64,000 bases of DNA from JACDAN01 sp036554945 (GCA_036554945.1 DATBMH010000044.1:1-64000), one strand, 5' to 3'; counted from the first letter of the stretch, positions 25,708 to 34,780 are shown. Program-made: numbers and translations. The notes: generated by a model not told the origin, from the sequence alone.

Positions 25708-25796
25708 TCGGAGCATCTTCGCTGTGAAGAGGACGGCGCACATCCGGCACCTCCGCGTCACCCACGCGTGACGGGTTCTTCGCTTCGATGGCTGCC

Positions 25797-26450
25797 ATGC
25801 GCCGGATCGCCCTCGTACTCGCCGCGCTCGTCCTGTTCGCCGCTCCCGCTCGGGCGGACGGCGACGTGCTCGTGCACCGCGTCACGCCCGCGGCCGATGC
25901 GGCGATCCCGTTCTGGTGCGACTGGTCGTACGACTGGGAGGCGCGCTGCTACCGCGACGTCGACGACCGGCTGCCGGTCGGCGGCGAGGACGACAAGGTC
26001 TGGCGGTCGGCGCTGCGCTTCCCGCTGAGCGGGATCCCCGTGGGCGCGGCGGTCGTGAGCGCCGCGCTGGAGCTGTCGTTCGACGGCGTCTGCCTCGGGC
26101 CGCGGAAGACGGTGCGGCGGTGTCCGGCGCGGGCGTACACGATCGACATCCACCCGGTGATCGGCGCCGACTGGCACCGCGAGCGAGAGGTCGAGCTCGG
26201 ACCGCTCGTCACCAGCGGGGCGCTGTGGGCGCGATCGCCGCAGCGGCTGTCCTGGGACGTGACCGACCTCGTGATCGCATGGGTCGAGCAAGGCGTGCCG
26301 AACGACGGGCTGCTGCTCAAGCTCGCCGACGGCGAGGAGGACTTCGGTGTCAGCGGTCCCAAGTTCCCGTCAGCCGAGTTCCCCGACGCTGCGCTCCGAC
26401 CGACGCTGGAGGTCAGGTACTTCTTGCCCGGAGGTGATGCCGCTGGCTGA
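25797..26450 (+). CDS. secreted DNRLRE-like beta-sandwich protein
   Basis: The 217-aa protein has a signal peptide (MRRIALVLAALVLFAAPARA). The mature domain shows the DNRLRE-like pattern: SALRFPLSGIPVGAAVVSAALELSF and WDVTDLVIAWVEQGVPNDGLLLKL. This module is common in secreted carbohydrate-acting or surface-attached proteins. Here it stands alone, with four Cys in the mature part that may form disulfides (FWCDW, ARCYR, VCLG, RRCPA). Function unknown. ATG 25797 is preferred to 25788 because it begins the signal peptide directly. Confidence 0.75.
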   Translation: MRRIALVLAALVLFAAPARADGDVLVHRVTPAADAAIPFWCDWSYDWEARCYRDVDDRLPVGGEDDKVWRSALRFPLSGIPVGAAVVSAALELSFDGVCLGPRKTVRRCPARAYTIDIHPVIGADWHREREVELGPLVTSGALWARSPQRLSWDVTDLVIAWVEQGVPNDGLLLKLADGEEDFGVSGPKFPSAEFPDAALRPTLEVRYFLPGGDAAG

Positions 26451-26464
26451 CGAGCCGCCGCCGA

Positions 26465-26923
26465 TCAGGGCGAGTAGTGCACGGACGTGAATCCCCAGGG
26501 ACCGGCGAGCCACCCCGGGAGGAACTCGTCCAGGGCGCGCTCGAGCTCGGAGCCGACGGCCTCGTCGACGACCCACCACGACACCAGTGCATCCGTTCCA
26601 GGCGGCGACTTCTCGTCTGGCGGGTCGATGTAGACGCACCCGAGCAGCGTCGTCTCGTCGCGATCGAGGATCGCGTAGTTGAACGTCTCGTTCGCGGCGA
26701 TCTCGGCCTCGTGGCGGGCGAGGTCCTCGCGGTCGGCCTCGAACGTCATGTCTGGCGGCGGCCAGCCCCACGCCTCGCCGTACTTGGCCCAGAGCCGCTC
26801 GCGGGAGCCCATCACGGCCGGGTAGTCGATGTCGACGTCGGACTCGCGAATCGGCCGCAGGTGATGGCCGGTCGACAGCTCGGCGCGCGCAGGACGCTCG
26901 AAGTCTTCGGCGAGCCAGGTCAT
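26465..26923 (-). CDS. GNAT-like N-acetyltransferase
   Basis: The 152-aa protein looks like a divergent GNAT domain: ATLNYAIL-type strands (ETFNYAILDRDETTLLGCVYIDPP) and a VSWWVVDEAVGSELERALDEFL region. The usual R/Q-x-x-G-x-G/A acetyl-CoA loop is replaced by VDEAVGSE, so cofactor binding may be altered. Call by fold only. The gene is monocistronic and convergent with the DNRLRE-like gene, 14 bases apart. Confidence 0.6.
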   Translation of the reverse strand: MTWLAEDFERPARAELSTGHHLRPIRESDVDIDYPAVMGSRERLWAKYGEAWGWPPPDMTFEADREDLARHEAEIAANETFNYAILDRDETTLLGCVYIDPPDEKSPPGTDALVSWWVVDEAVGSELERALDEFLPGWLAGPWGFTSVHYSP

Positions 26924-27005
26924 CGCGCTGCAGCGTGTGGCGGTCGAAGAACTGGTCCTGTCTTCATGCAGAGAAGTGGCCCTTCTTCGCGGACCATCCC
27001 GAGGC

Positions 27006-27011
27006 TACCGT
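27006..27011 (+). promoter_or_regulatory. -10 element (TACCGT) of leaderless PQQ-dehydrogenase-like gene
   Basis: TACCGT ends six bases before GTG 27018 and there is no ribosome-binding site. Confidence 0.5.
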
Positions 27012-27017
27012 CCCGGC

Positions 27018-28100
27018 GTGACCCGGCTGACGCTGACCATCGCCGCGGCGGCGCTCGTCGCGACGGCGGCCTCCGCTCCCGGGACGACCACGGCGACCTA
27101 CACGTTCCGGCCGGTGCTCAAGGCGGCCTTCGTGACGCACGTCGCCTCGCCGAGCCGGAACCGGCTGTACATCGTCCAGCAGAACGGGCGAATCCGGCTC
27201 GCGGTCGGTGGGAAGCTGCGCCCGACGCCGTTCCTCGACCTGCGCAGCCGCGTGATCTTCGGACGGGAGCAGGGGATGCTGTCCATGGCGTTCCACCCGG
27301 CGTTCGCGCGCAACCGGCTCTTCTATGTCGCGTACGTGGGCGTCGGGAACATCACCCGCGTGGTCGAGTACCGGGCGAACAAGGACGGGACGGCTGCGCT
27401 GCCGAGGACGGCCCGCATCCTGCTTTCGGTCCGACAGCCCGGCGACGAGCACAAGGGCGGCCAGCTCGCGTTCGGGCCCGACGGCAGGCTCTACGTCGGC
27501 TTCGGCGACGGCGAATGCTGCGACGACCCGGCGAACCGCGCCCAGAACCCCGCCCTGCCCTACGGCAAGCTCTTCCGCCTGGCCGCCCGAGCCAGCAGAC
27601 CCCAGCGCGAGATGGTCGCGCTCGGCCTCCGCAACCCATGGCGCTTCTCGTTCGACCGCGCGACGGGCGACCTCTACATCGCCGACGTCGGTGCCGGCCT
27701 CTGGGAGGAGATCGACTTCGTCCCGCGCGCCGAGCTCGGCCAGCTTCTGAACTTCGGCTGGGACGTCTACGAGGCGCGCGCGATCAAGGAGCAGAAGCCG
27801 CCGAGCCCGCAGGGCCGGCTGACGTTCCCGGTCCACGCCTACGGTCACGACGTCGGCTGCTCGATCAGCGGCGGATTCGTCTACCGAGGCTCCCGCGTCC
27901 CGGCGGCACGCGGCCGCTACTTCTTCGGCGACTACTGCAGCGGGACGATCTGGAGCCTGCGGATGGTGAACGGGAACGCCACCGACGTCCGGGTCGAGGA
28001 CTTCAGGATCCGCGGGCTGTCGACCTTCGGCGAGGACTCGAGCGGCGAGCTCTACGCCGCGTCGGCCTCGACGGGCCGCGTCTTCCGGCTTGCACCCTAG
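27018..28100 (+). CDS. secreted PQQ-dependent sugar dehydrogenase (GSDH/SNDH) family protein
   Basis: The 360-aa protein has a signal peptide and a six-bladed beta-propeller typical of soluble glucose/sorbosone dehydrogenases. Diagnostic stretches are REQGMLSMAFHPAF, KGGQLAFGPDGRLYVGFGDG, LGLRNPWRFSFDRATGDLYIADVG and ISGGFVYRG. The catalytic His expected near EHKGGQLAFGPDG and metal-binding acidic residues are visible. Whether PQQ is made in this organism cannot be seen here; the family also includes proteins of unknown cofactor use. GTG 27018 is chosen because it starts the signal peptide. Confidence 0.85.
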   Translation: MTRLTLTIAAAALVATAASAPGTTTATYTFRPVLKAAFVTHVASPSRNRLYIVQQNGRIRLAVGGKLRPTPFLDLRSRVIFGREQGMLSMAFHPAFARNRLFYVAYVGVGNITRVVEYRANKDGTAALPRTARILLSVRQPGDEHKGGQLAFGPDGRLYVGFGDGECCDDPANRAQNPALPYGKLFRLAARASRPQREMVALGLRNPWRFSFDRATGDLYIADVGAGLWEEIDFVPRAELGQLLNFGWDVYEARAIKEQKPPSPQGRLTFPVHAYGHDVGCSISGGFVYRGSRVPAARGRYFFGDYCSGTIWSLRMVNGNATDVRVEDFRIRGLSTFGEDSSGELYAASASTGRVFRLAP

Positions 28101-28244
28101 TCCGGTCGTGACATTCCGCACAGCGCGGCGCAGCCGGGGGTGGACAGATCCGATTTCACAACTACCATGCGGCGCTGATCGAACAGGCCAGGGCTGTGCT
28201 CGCGCGTGTTTCCGCGCGGCCCGACAGGTTCCTCACCCCTCTTC

Positions 28245-28736
28245 ATGCCGCTCCGTTCCCGCAGCCGTCTGCTCGCGTTCGCCCTTGCCGCGTTCGTCTT
28301 CGCCTGCGCGGCGCCGAGCGCGCACGCACGGCTCGACGGCCCTCCCAGGCGTGAGCCACCGAAGCCGACGGTCGGGCAGCGCGCGGCGAAGGTCGCGCTC
28401 CGCGCCGTCGGCGTCCCGTACCGCTGGGGTGGGTCCTCGCCGTCGGGCGGCTTCGACTGCTCCGGGCTCGTCTACTGGGCCTACGGACGCCTCGGCGTTT
28501 CGGTGCCGCACAGCTCCTACGCGCTCTACGGGCTCGGCCGCTCGGTCCGCCGCTCCCGCCTGAGGCCCGGCGACGTCCTCTTCTTCTCCGGTCTCGGCCA
28601 TGTCGGCCTCTACATCGGCGGCGGCCGCATGGTGCACGCGCCGCAGTCGGGCCGGAACGTCGAGGTCGTCAACCTCCGGCGCTCGCACTACGGGGCCCGC
28701 CTCGTCGGCGCCCGCCGGCTCGGCCGCGCCGCCTAA
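28245..28736 (+). CDS. secreted NlpC/P60 peptidoglycan endopeptidase
   Basis: The 163-aa protein has a signal peptide (about 1-32) and an NlpC/P60 papain-like domain. It carries YRWGGSSPSGGFDCSGLV (catalytic Cys), a GHVGLYIGGGRMVHAP segment (catalytic and orienting His) and RPGDVLFF. It hydrolyses D-Glu-to-diamino-acid bonds in peptidoglycan stem peptides. ATG 28245 is used because it starts the signal peptide. Its stop lies directly against the decayed phosphatase sequence. Confidence 0.88.
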   Translation: MPLRSRSRLLAFALAAFVFACAAPSAHARLDGPPRREPPKPTVGQRAAKVALRAVGVPYRWGGSSPSGGFDCSGLVYWAYGRLGVSVPHSSYALYGLGRSVRRSRLRPGDVLFFSGLGHVGLYIGGGRMVHAPQSGRNVEVVNLRRSHYGARLVGARRLGRAA

Positions 28737-28745
28737 CCACTCCGT

Positions 28746-29650
28746 GACCAGCCCGTAACGCTCGCCCGGAACTACGAGTACGGCGCAGGCGGCCGCATGA
28801 CGCTTGACGGCCTTCCGTTCACGGGACAGGTCACGACCTACTCGGTCCGAGAGGACAATCCGGCCAAGCCCGACTACACGTCCGAATCCGCCGGCACCGC
28901 GACCGCCTGGTCGACGGGGCGCAAGACCTCGGACGGACGGATCTCGACGGCGCCGGGCACGGATGCCGACCTGCGGACGATCCTGGAGCTCGCCCAGCGT
29001 GAGGGCCTGCGCACGGGCAACGTCACGACATCGGAGCTGACCGACGCGACGCCGGCCGCGCCGATGTCGCATATCCGCCTCCGTGGCTGTCAGGGACCGC
29101 TCAACATGTCGACCTGCCCGCAGGACCGGAAGTCGGTCGGCGGCCCGGGCTCGATCGCCGAGCAGGGCATCGGACGAAGAAGGCGATCCAGCTCCTCGAC
29201 CGGAACGACTGGCGGAGCAAGAAGCGGAAGAAGGGCTTCTTCCTCCAGGTCGAGAGCGCGTCGATCGACAAGCGCGACCACTCCTCGGAGCCGTGTGAGC
29301 AGATCGGCGAGACGGTGCAGCTCGACCAGACCGTGAAGGTCGCGCTCGACTACGCGAAGCGGGAGGGCGACACGCTCGTGATCGTCAACGCCGACCACTC
29401 GCACACGAGCCAGATCGTCGAGGTCGACGCCAGTCCGCCCGGCTTCTCGAGCATCCTCACGACGGACGAGGGCGAGAACATGATGGTCACCTACGGGACG
29501 ACGGCCGGCCTGACGGCCCCCTCCGTCTCGCAGGAGCACACCGGCGCGACCGTGCCCATCGCGGCGTACGGGCCGCAGGCCGCGAACGTCGTCGGGCTGA
29601 TCGACCAGACCGAGATCTTCCGGATCATCGCCCGGGCGATCGACGACTGA
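28746..29650 (+). pseudogene. decayed alkaline phosphatase (PhoA-type) gene
   Basis: In-frame sequence from about 28746 reads like mid-PhoA (TLARNYEYGAGGRM, LPFTGQVTTYSV, SESAGTATAWSTGRKT). It runs to GPGSIAEQGI, then a deletion with frameshift near 29172 switches frame to TKKAIQLLDRNDW, followed by VESASIDKRDH and NADHSHTSQIV with the C-terminal metal ligands. The N-terminus with its signal peptide and first metal-binding Asp-Gly motif is gone, and an estimated 100 or so central residues are missing. A functional enzyme is not possible. The sequence starts abruptly at the NlpC/P60 stop. Confidence 0.8.
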
Positions 29651-29717
29651 TCACCTCTGTGGATGGGGCGGCCTCCTCCCGCGAGCCGCCCCATCCGCAG
29701 GAACTACGGAGAACAGG

Positions 29718-30560
29718 TCAGGACAGTTCGAGGACCATGCCCTCGCGGGCGAGGGTCGCAGCCCCGTCGTCCGTGCCGACGAGCGTCCGCGCCCGGTCCT
29801 CCAGCTCCCAGAGCACGTCGTCCGAGTGGAGCGGCTCGTGGTGGAACAGGACGACCTGCCTCGCGCCGACGGCCCGGCCGAAGGCGACCGCGTCCTCGAC
29901 GCTCGAGTGGCCCCAGCCGACCCGGTCCGCGTACTCGTCGCCGAAGTACTGCGCGTCATGCACGAGGAGGTCGGCGTCCGCGGCGATCGCCGCGCCGGAG
30001 ATCCAGTCCGTCGAGCGCCCGTCGATCCCGGTCAGGGCCGGCTCGTGATCCGGGAGGTAGCCGAGCACGGCGCCGTCCGCCTCGATGCGGTACCCGACGG
30101 TCGGCCCGGGGTGTGCCACGAGCGCCGCGGTGATGGTCGCGCCGCCGAGCGACCACGGCCCGCGCGGGACGTCTCTGAACGTGACCTTGGCCGGCACGTC
30201 ACCCAGGTCGATCGGGAAGAGCGGCGGCGAGAAGGACCGCGCGATCCGCTCCTCGAGGCTCATCACCGTCGAGGGCGGGCCCCAGATGTCCACCGACACC
30301 CGCTCGTCCCAGAGCGGCGCGAAGAAGCGAAGCCCCTCGACGTGGTCGAGGTGGAGATGGGTCAGGAGCAGCTGGACCTCCGTCGCGCCCCGCTCGAGGA
30401 GCCGCGCACCGAGGTCTCGGATCCCGGTCCCGGCGTCGAGCACGATCAGCGTCCCGTCGTCGAGCGTCACCTCGATGCAGGAGGTGTTCCCACCGCAGAT
30501 CACCGTCGTGGGTCCGGGCGTGGGCACCGAGCCGCGGCATCCCCAGACCTTCACCCTCAT
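29718..30560 (-). CDS. MBL-fold metallo-hydrolase
   Basis: The 280-aa protein has the metallo-beta-lactamase motif THLHLDHVEG and further ligands (His in VAHPG, Asp in LPDHEP, His in FHHEPLH). It begins with VWGCRGSVPTPGPTTVICGGNTSCIEV, as in the RNase Z-related hydrolases. It is likely a phosphodiesterase or similar; substrate unknown. ATG 30560 is preferred to an upstream ATG at 30611, because it starts the conserved strand. It is four bases downstream of a PAS-protein gene and is probably cotranscribed with it. Confidence 0.87.
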   Translation of the reverse strand: MRVKVWGCRGSVPTPGPTTVICGGNTSCIEVTLDDGTLIVLDAGTGIRDLGARLLERGATEVQLLLTHLHLDHVEGLRFFAPLWDERVSVDIWGPPSTVMSLEERIARSFSPPLFPIDLGDVPAKVTFRDVPRGPWSLGGATITAALVAHPGPTVGYRIEADGAVLGYLPDHEPALTGIDGRSTDWISGAAIAADADLLVHDAQYFGDEYADRVGWGHSSVEDAVAFGRAVGARQVVLFHHEPLHSDDVLWELEDRARTLVGTDDGAATLAREGMVLELS

Positions 30561-30564
30561 CGCA

Positions 30565-30966
30565 TCACTCCCGCCAGAAGATCGCCACGATCCCGACGAA
30601 CTCGTCCGCATGCGCGAACAGGGGGAAGGCGGTGACGCCGACCTCCCGGTCCTCGCCGTCCCGGCTCGTGACCACGAACTTCTTGTGCACGGCCCGCCGC
30701 TCCTCGAGCGCGATCCGCGCCGGGCGTGCGTCGGCCGCGAGCGGCTCGTCGTCCTTCGTCCTCGGCTCGAAGCTCGTCGTCCAGTCGTCGATCGGCAGCT
30801 CGCCGACCTCCGCGAACGGCCGCCCGACGATCTCCTCCGCGGCCTCGTTGTAGAAGACGAGCTTGCCGTCCGCGTCCGCGATCAGCATCGGCGTGGCGAG
30901 GTTCGACGCGAACTCGCGGGCGAGGATGAGGGCGAGGTGCTTGGGACGGCGCCTGTCCAACGCCAT
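30565..30966 (-). CDS. stand-alone PAS-domain protein
   Basis: The 133-aa protein is a single PAS domain (about 15-130): ATPMLIADADGKLVFYNEAAEEIVGRPFAEV, a RAVHKKFVVTS strand, and VGVTAFPLFAHADEFVGIVAIF. No output domain follows. The adjacent MBL hydrolase gene starts four bases downstream, suggesting PAS-controlled hydrolase activity. TAGGCT lies six bases before the ATG, so the transcript is probably leaderless. Confidence 0.83.
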   Translation of the reverse strand: MALDRRRPKHLALILAREFASNLATPMLIADADGKLVFYNEAAEEIVGRPFAEVGELPIDDWTTSFEPRTKDDEPLAADARPARIALEERRAVHKKFVVTSRDGEDREVGVTAFPLFAHADEFVGIVAIFWRE

Positions 30967-30972
30967 GGCTCA

Positions 30973-30978
30973 AGCCTA
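30973..30978 (-). promoter_or_regulatory. -10 element (TAGGCT) of leaderless PAS/MBL transcript
   Basis: TAGGCT on the minus strand ends six bases before ATG 30966. Confidence 0.5.
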
Positions 30979-31005
30979 CGCCCAATGAGGCGGCTCGCGA
31001 ACCCC

Positions 31006-32118
31006 CTAACCGACCGGCTCCTCGAAGCGGACGTCGCGGCGCTCCGCCTCCGCTGCGGCGAAGTCGAGCATGCGGCGAGCCTCGCCCTCCACCTCGGTCC
31101 GCTCGGCCTTCGTCAGCCTCCCGTGCGGGCGGATCCCGAGGATCGCCGTGGTCTTGCCGTTTCGCTCGATCCACCAGGTCGCGCGCAGGACGCCGTCCAC
31201 GAGCAGGTTGTTGACGAAGCGGCCGGAGGCGAGCATCGCGGCCCACGGGAACCCCTCGGGGATGATGCGCCGCCGGTCGGCATGGCCGAGGAGCACGTTG
31301 TCGTACTCGCCGAGCAGCCGGACCGGCGCGGGAACGTCCGCATCCGGCCGGGGCGCGTCGGGGAGGTCGAGGAGCTCCTTGCCGCCCTCGTCGCGGAACG
31401 ATACGAGCCGTGGGCGGAGCCGCTCGACGACCTCGCGGAGCCGCGTCAGGCCGGACCAGTTCTGGACGTCCATGACCGACGCGGGCCCGAACGCGCGAAG
31501 GTAGCGCAGGACGAGCTCGTCGATCGACGGCTCGGCGTCGAGCTTCCGCCCGGTCCACGACTCGATCGTGGTCAGCGTCGCGCGGCCGGTCCGACCCCAG
31601 ACGCCCCGCGGCGTGACCTGCACCAGCGGGAGGTACGCGCGGGCGGCGTTGCCGATCGCGTCGACGTCCTGGCCGAACCCGCGATCGACCAGCCGGCGGC
31701 CGAGCTCGCGCGCGCCGAGCGGCTCGGCCTCCACCAGCGTCCGCGCCGCCTTCGCGAGCTCGGCGGCGTCCGCACCGCCCATCCGCCGTCCGAACGCCCC
31801 GCCGTGCTGGCGCTCCGCGACGACCTGCGTCAGCGGCTTGAGCGCGAGCGCGTCTTCGACCGTGACGAGATGGATCGTCCCGCGCATCAGCCACAGCCGG
31901 ACCGCCTTGCGCTCGAGGAGCAGGCGCCCGAGCTCGTGCGGATCGAAGCCTTCGAGCCGCGACCAGAGCCCGTAGTAGGGCGGCATGATCTCCTGCGCCT
32001 GCATGCCGACGAGATGCTCGAGAGCGTCCCGAACCGGCAGCGACGAGTGGCGGAGCAGCAGCTGCCGCTCCAGCAGCGCCCGGTTCAGCGCGCGCCTGCT
32101 GAGGACCTCGTCGGTCAG
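31006..32118 (-). CDS. winged-helix DNA-binding protein (HTH_42/YcaQ-like)
   Basis: The 370-aa protein belongs to the HTH_42 group: an ALNRALLERQLLLR start, VGMQAQEIMPPYYGLWSRLEGF, LWLMRGTIHLVTVEDAL, and the C-terminal WWIERNGKTTAILGIRPHGRLTKAER. Relatives include YcaQ-type glycosylases and toxin-resistance proteins of antibiotic clusters. No in-frame ATG, GTG or TTG precedes the conserved start, so CTG 32118, overlapping the permease stop as CTGA, is the inferred start. It is third in a transcript with the ABC-2 ATPase and permease. Confidence 0.75.
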   Translation of the reverse strand: MTDEVLSRRALNRALLERQLLLRHSSLPVRDALEHLVGMQAQEIMPPYYGLWSRLEGFDPHELGRLLLERKAVRLWLMRGTIHLVTVEDALALKPLTQVVAERQHGGAFGRRMGGADAAELAKAARTLVEAEPLGARELGRRLVDRGFGQDVDAIGNAARAYLPLVQVTPRGVWGRTGRATLTTIESWTGRKLDAEPSIDELVLRYLRAFGPASVMDVQNWSGLTRLREVVERLRPRLVSFRDEGGKELLDLPDAPRPDADVPAPVRLLGEYDNVLLGHADRRRIIPEGFPWAAMLASGRFVNNLLVDGVLRATWWIERNGKTTAILGIRPHGRLTKAERTEVEGEARRMLDFAAAEAERRDVRFEEPVG

Positions 32119-32909
32119 TCGATCAGCTTGCGGGTCATCGCGAGGATCGCGATGCGCCAGATCACGATCCCGAACAGGATCAGCGCGGCGAGGCGAAGCC
32201 AGTCCTCGGGATGCCAGCCGAGGATCACGCAGTCGCGGATGAGCATCACCAGCCAGTGGAGCGGGTTCAGCTGCGCCAGCACCTTCGCCCACGTGGGGAA
32301 CTCGCTGAGCGGGAAGAACGACCCGGCCAGGAGGAAGAGGGGCGTGAGCACCGCGCTGACGACGTAGTTGAAGTTCTCGAACGACTTCGAGAAGCCGGCG
32401 ATGGCGATCCCGAAGTTCGCCCAGCCGAAGCCGCCGATCCAGCCGAGGAACGGCACGGCGAGCATCCCCCAAGCCGGTTCGAGCCCGAAGAACATCGCCA
32501 CGATCATCGGGACGCAGCCGTAGACGCCGGCGCGTGTCGCGATCCAGATCGCCTCGGCGCTGACGAGCTCCTCCGTGTCGACCGGCGCGGCGAGGATCGC
32601 GTCGTAGGTGCGCTGGAACTGGTACTTGACGAACGTCCCGAACATGCCGGGGAACGCGCTGGAGAAGAGGACTGCCGTCGCCACCGTCCCGGTGCCGACG
32701 AAGTCGACGTAGTCCATCCCGCCGATCGTGCTGACGAGCGACCCGAACCCGAACCCGAACGCGAGGAGGTAGATCGTCGGCTCGACCGTGGACGAGAAGG
32801 TGCTGGACTTCCAGTAGGACGAGTAGTTGACGACCTCGCGGACGAGGACGCCGGTCAGCGCCGTGCGCTCGAGCCGGCCGATGCGCGGCGTTCTGGCGGT
32901 GGCGGCCAT
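32115..32909 (-). CDS. ABC-2 type permease (NodJ-like)
   Basis: The 264-aa protein has six membrane helices and motifs of the NodJ/DrrB permease group: LVREVVNYSSYWKSSTFSS, DAILAAPVDTEELVSAE and LNPLHWLVMLIRDCVLG-like. Together with the ATPase it would export a hydrophobic or sugar-lipid substrate that is not identifiable. It overlaps the ATPase gene by one base (TGATG). Confidence 0.88.
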   Translation of the reverse strand: MAATARTPRIGRLERTALTGVLVREVVNYSSYWKSSTFSSTVEPTIYLLAFGFGFGSLVSTIGGMDYVDFVGTGTVATAVLFSSAFPGMFGTFVKYQFQRTYDAILAAPVDTEELVSAEAIWIATRAGVYGCVPMIVAMFFGLEPAWGMLAVPFLGWIGGFGWANFGIAIAGFSKSFENFNYVVSAVLTPLFLLAGSFFPLSEFPTWAKVLAQLNPLHWLVMLIRDCVILGWHPEDWLRLAALILFGIVIWRIAILAMTRKLID

Positions 32910-33799
32910 CAGCCGATCTCTTCGCCGGTGAGCAGCACGAAGACGTCCTCGAGGTTCGCCGGGCGCCGCTCGCCCTCGAAACCCCTGAAGCCGTCGACGT
33001 TGAGGATCGAGACGCTCGTCCCGGTCCGGCGGGTCCGCATCCCGGCCGCCTGGGCCTCTGCCTCGACCTCGGCGAGCCGCGGAGGCGGTCCGTAGACCTC
33101 GAGCACCTCACGGCCGGCGTGCTCGGAGACGAGCTCGGCCGGCGGCCCGGCGGCGACTGCCTTGCCGTGGGACATGATCAGCACGGTGTCGGCGAGCCGC
33201 TGCGCCTCCTCGATGTAGTGGGTCGACATGAGGATCGTCGTGCCCTCGGAGCGAAGGGCGTCGATCAGCGCCCAGAGCTCCTGCCGGACCTGGGGGTCGA
33301 GCCCGACGGTCGGCTCGTCCAGGAGCACGAGCCTCGGCCGGTGGATGAGTGACCGCGCGATCAGCAGGCGCCGCCGCATCCCGCCGGAGAGCTTGTCGAC
33401 CCGGGAGTCGCGGCGGTCGGCGAGCTTCGCCATCACGATCGCTCGCTCGATCGCCTCTTGCCGGTCGCAGCGGGGGATGCGGTAGAGGTGCGCGAAGACG
33501 AGCAGGTTCTGCTCGACCGTCAGCGTCGTGTCGAGGTTGTCCAGCTGCGGGGCGACGCCGAGCTGCGCGCGCGCCTGCTTCGACTCGCCCGGAAGCTCGA
33601 ACCCGAGCACCTCGATCTCGCCCTCGTCCGCGATCGACTGGGCGGTGAGCAGACGCATGGTCGTCGACTTCCCGGCCCCGTTGGGGCCCAGCAGGCCCAC
33701 GCACGTCCCCATCGGGACGTCGAGATCGAGGCCGTCGACCGCCGTGATCGCGCCGTAGCGCTTGACCGCGCCGCGCAGCTTGATGGCGAGCTCAGCCAC
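32909..33799 (-). CDS. ABC-2 exporter ATPase (NodI-like)
   Basis: The 296-aa ATPase has Walker A LLGPNGAGKSTT, signature KLSGGMRRRLLIARSL and Walker B LVLLDEPTVGLDP. The short conserved segment GVAPQLDNLDTTLTVEQNL is typical of NodI-like ATPases. It is first in the operon with its permease and the winged-helix protein. GTG start at 33799; CATGCT lies six bases upstream, close to the -10 motif seen at other leaderless genes here. Confidence 0.9.
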   Translation of the reverse strand: MAELAIKLRGAVKRYGAITAVDGLDLDVPMGTCVGLLGPNGAGKSTTMRLLTAQSIADEGEIEVLGFELPGESKQARAQLGVAPQLDNLDTTLTVEQNLLVFAHLYRIPRCDRQEAIERAIVMAKLADRRDSRVDKLSGGMRRRLLIARSLIHRPRLVLLDEPTVGLDPQVRQELWALIDALRSEGTTILMSTHYIEEAQRLADTVLIMSHGKAVAAGPPAELVSEHAGREVLEVYGPPPRLAEVEAEAQAAGMRTRRTGTSVSILNVDGFRGFEGERRPANLEDVFVLLTGEEIG

Positions 33800-33844
33800 C
33801 CGCCCAGCATGCCAGTCGCCGGGCGGGTGACCTGCTCTTCGCCG

Positions 33845-34780
33845 CTAGCAGGGGAAGTGGATCTCGTTGCTGGGCGCGGACACGTTGCCGGACGTGTCCA
33901 CGGCCCTGGCGACGATCGTGTTGACCGCGCCGTCAACGCGGCAGTACGCGATCGTCGAGTCCCACCCGATCACCCAGCTCTCGAAGGCGAACTGTCCGTT
34001 GACGAAGATCTCGTAGAGGATCTGCGACTGCGGATCGGTGTCGTCCGTGGACTGGTCCCACTCGAGCCATGCCTCGGGGGCCTGGCTCTCGGAGGAGAGC
34101 CGCAGGTTGCCCGGTGGGGACGGCGCGACGTCGTCCCGCTTCGGGGGAGTGGTCACGGTGAGGACGTTGCTCGTGGTCGTGTTCCCCGACCGGTCCCGTG
34201 CCGTGACGTGGAACGTGTAGGTGGTCGACGGGGTCAGGTGGATGAACATGTTCGTGCGGAACCCGAGGATGTCGGTGCCCGCCTCGACGCCGTCCTTGAA
34301 GAGCGTGTACCAGACCTGGCTCGTGTTGTCGGTCGAGCCGGTCCAGGACAGCTGGATCCTGGTGGGGACGACGGAGGTCGCCGAAAGGACGGGCGGTGGG
34401 CTCGGCGGCGTCGTATCCGGCGGCGTCGTGTACGTCACGACGTTGCTGCTCTTGGAGCGGTTGCCGGCCGCGTCGATGGCGACGACCGACCAGTGGGTGG
34501 TCGTGTCCGGCATGAGCCTCGTCATCGTGAAGGTGGTCTTCGGCGGGTCGACGCGGAAGCAGCCGAGGCCGCTCTTCTGGACGCAGTACCACCAGTTGGA
34601 CGAGTTGTCGCTGGCCTTGTTCCAGGCGAGCGTGATGCTGGTGTCGCTGGATGCCGTGATTCGGAGGTTCGTCGGTGCGGTGGGCGGCGTGCGGTCGCGT
34701 GATGCCGCGGGTGCGGCCGCCGTGAAGACGAGCGCGAGCACGAACAGGCACGTAGCCCGAGCTGCGTTGCGGACGAGCAT
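33845..34780 (-). CDS. secreted protein with three fibronectin type III repeats
   Basis: The 311-aa protein has a signal peptide (about 1-28) and three FnIII modules, at about 35-125, 130-225 and 230-311. Each has the PPTAPTNLRIT-like start, a Trp in the second strand and TTYTFHVTARDRSGNTT-like strands. The role is probably surface adhesion or substrate binding; no catalytic domain is attached. A clear AGGAG lies upstream of ATG 34780, so this mRNA has a leader. It is divergent from the ECF sigma gene. Confidence 0.87.
   Translation of the reverse strand: MLVRNAARATCLFVLALVFTAAAPAASRDRTPPTAPTNLRITASSDTSITLAWNKASDNSSNWWYCVQKSGLGCFRVDPPKTTFTMTRLMPDTTTHWSVVAIDAAGNRSKSSNVVTYTTPPDTTPPSPPPVLSATSVVPTRIQLSWTGSTDNTSQVWYTLFKDGVEAGTDILGFRTNMFIHLTPSTTYTFHVTARDRSGNTTTSNVLTVTTPPKRDDVAPSPPGNLRLSSESQAPEAWLEWDQSTDDTDPQSQILYEIFVNGQFAFESWVIGWDSTIAYCRVDGAVNTIVARAVDTSGNVSAPSNEIHFPC

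Noticed and set aside
28101..28244. Possible c-di-AMP (ydaO) riboswitch before the NlpC/P60 gene
   Set aside because: Such switches are common in this position, but the conserved cores were not recognised by eye in these 144 bases. A covariance search would be needed.
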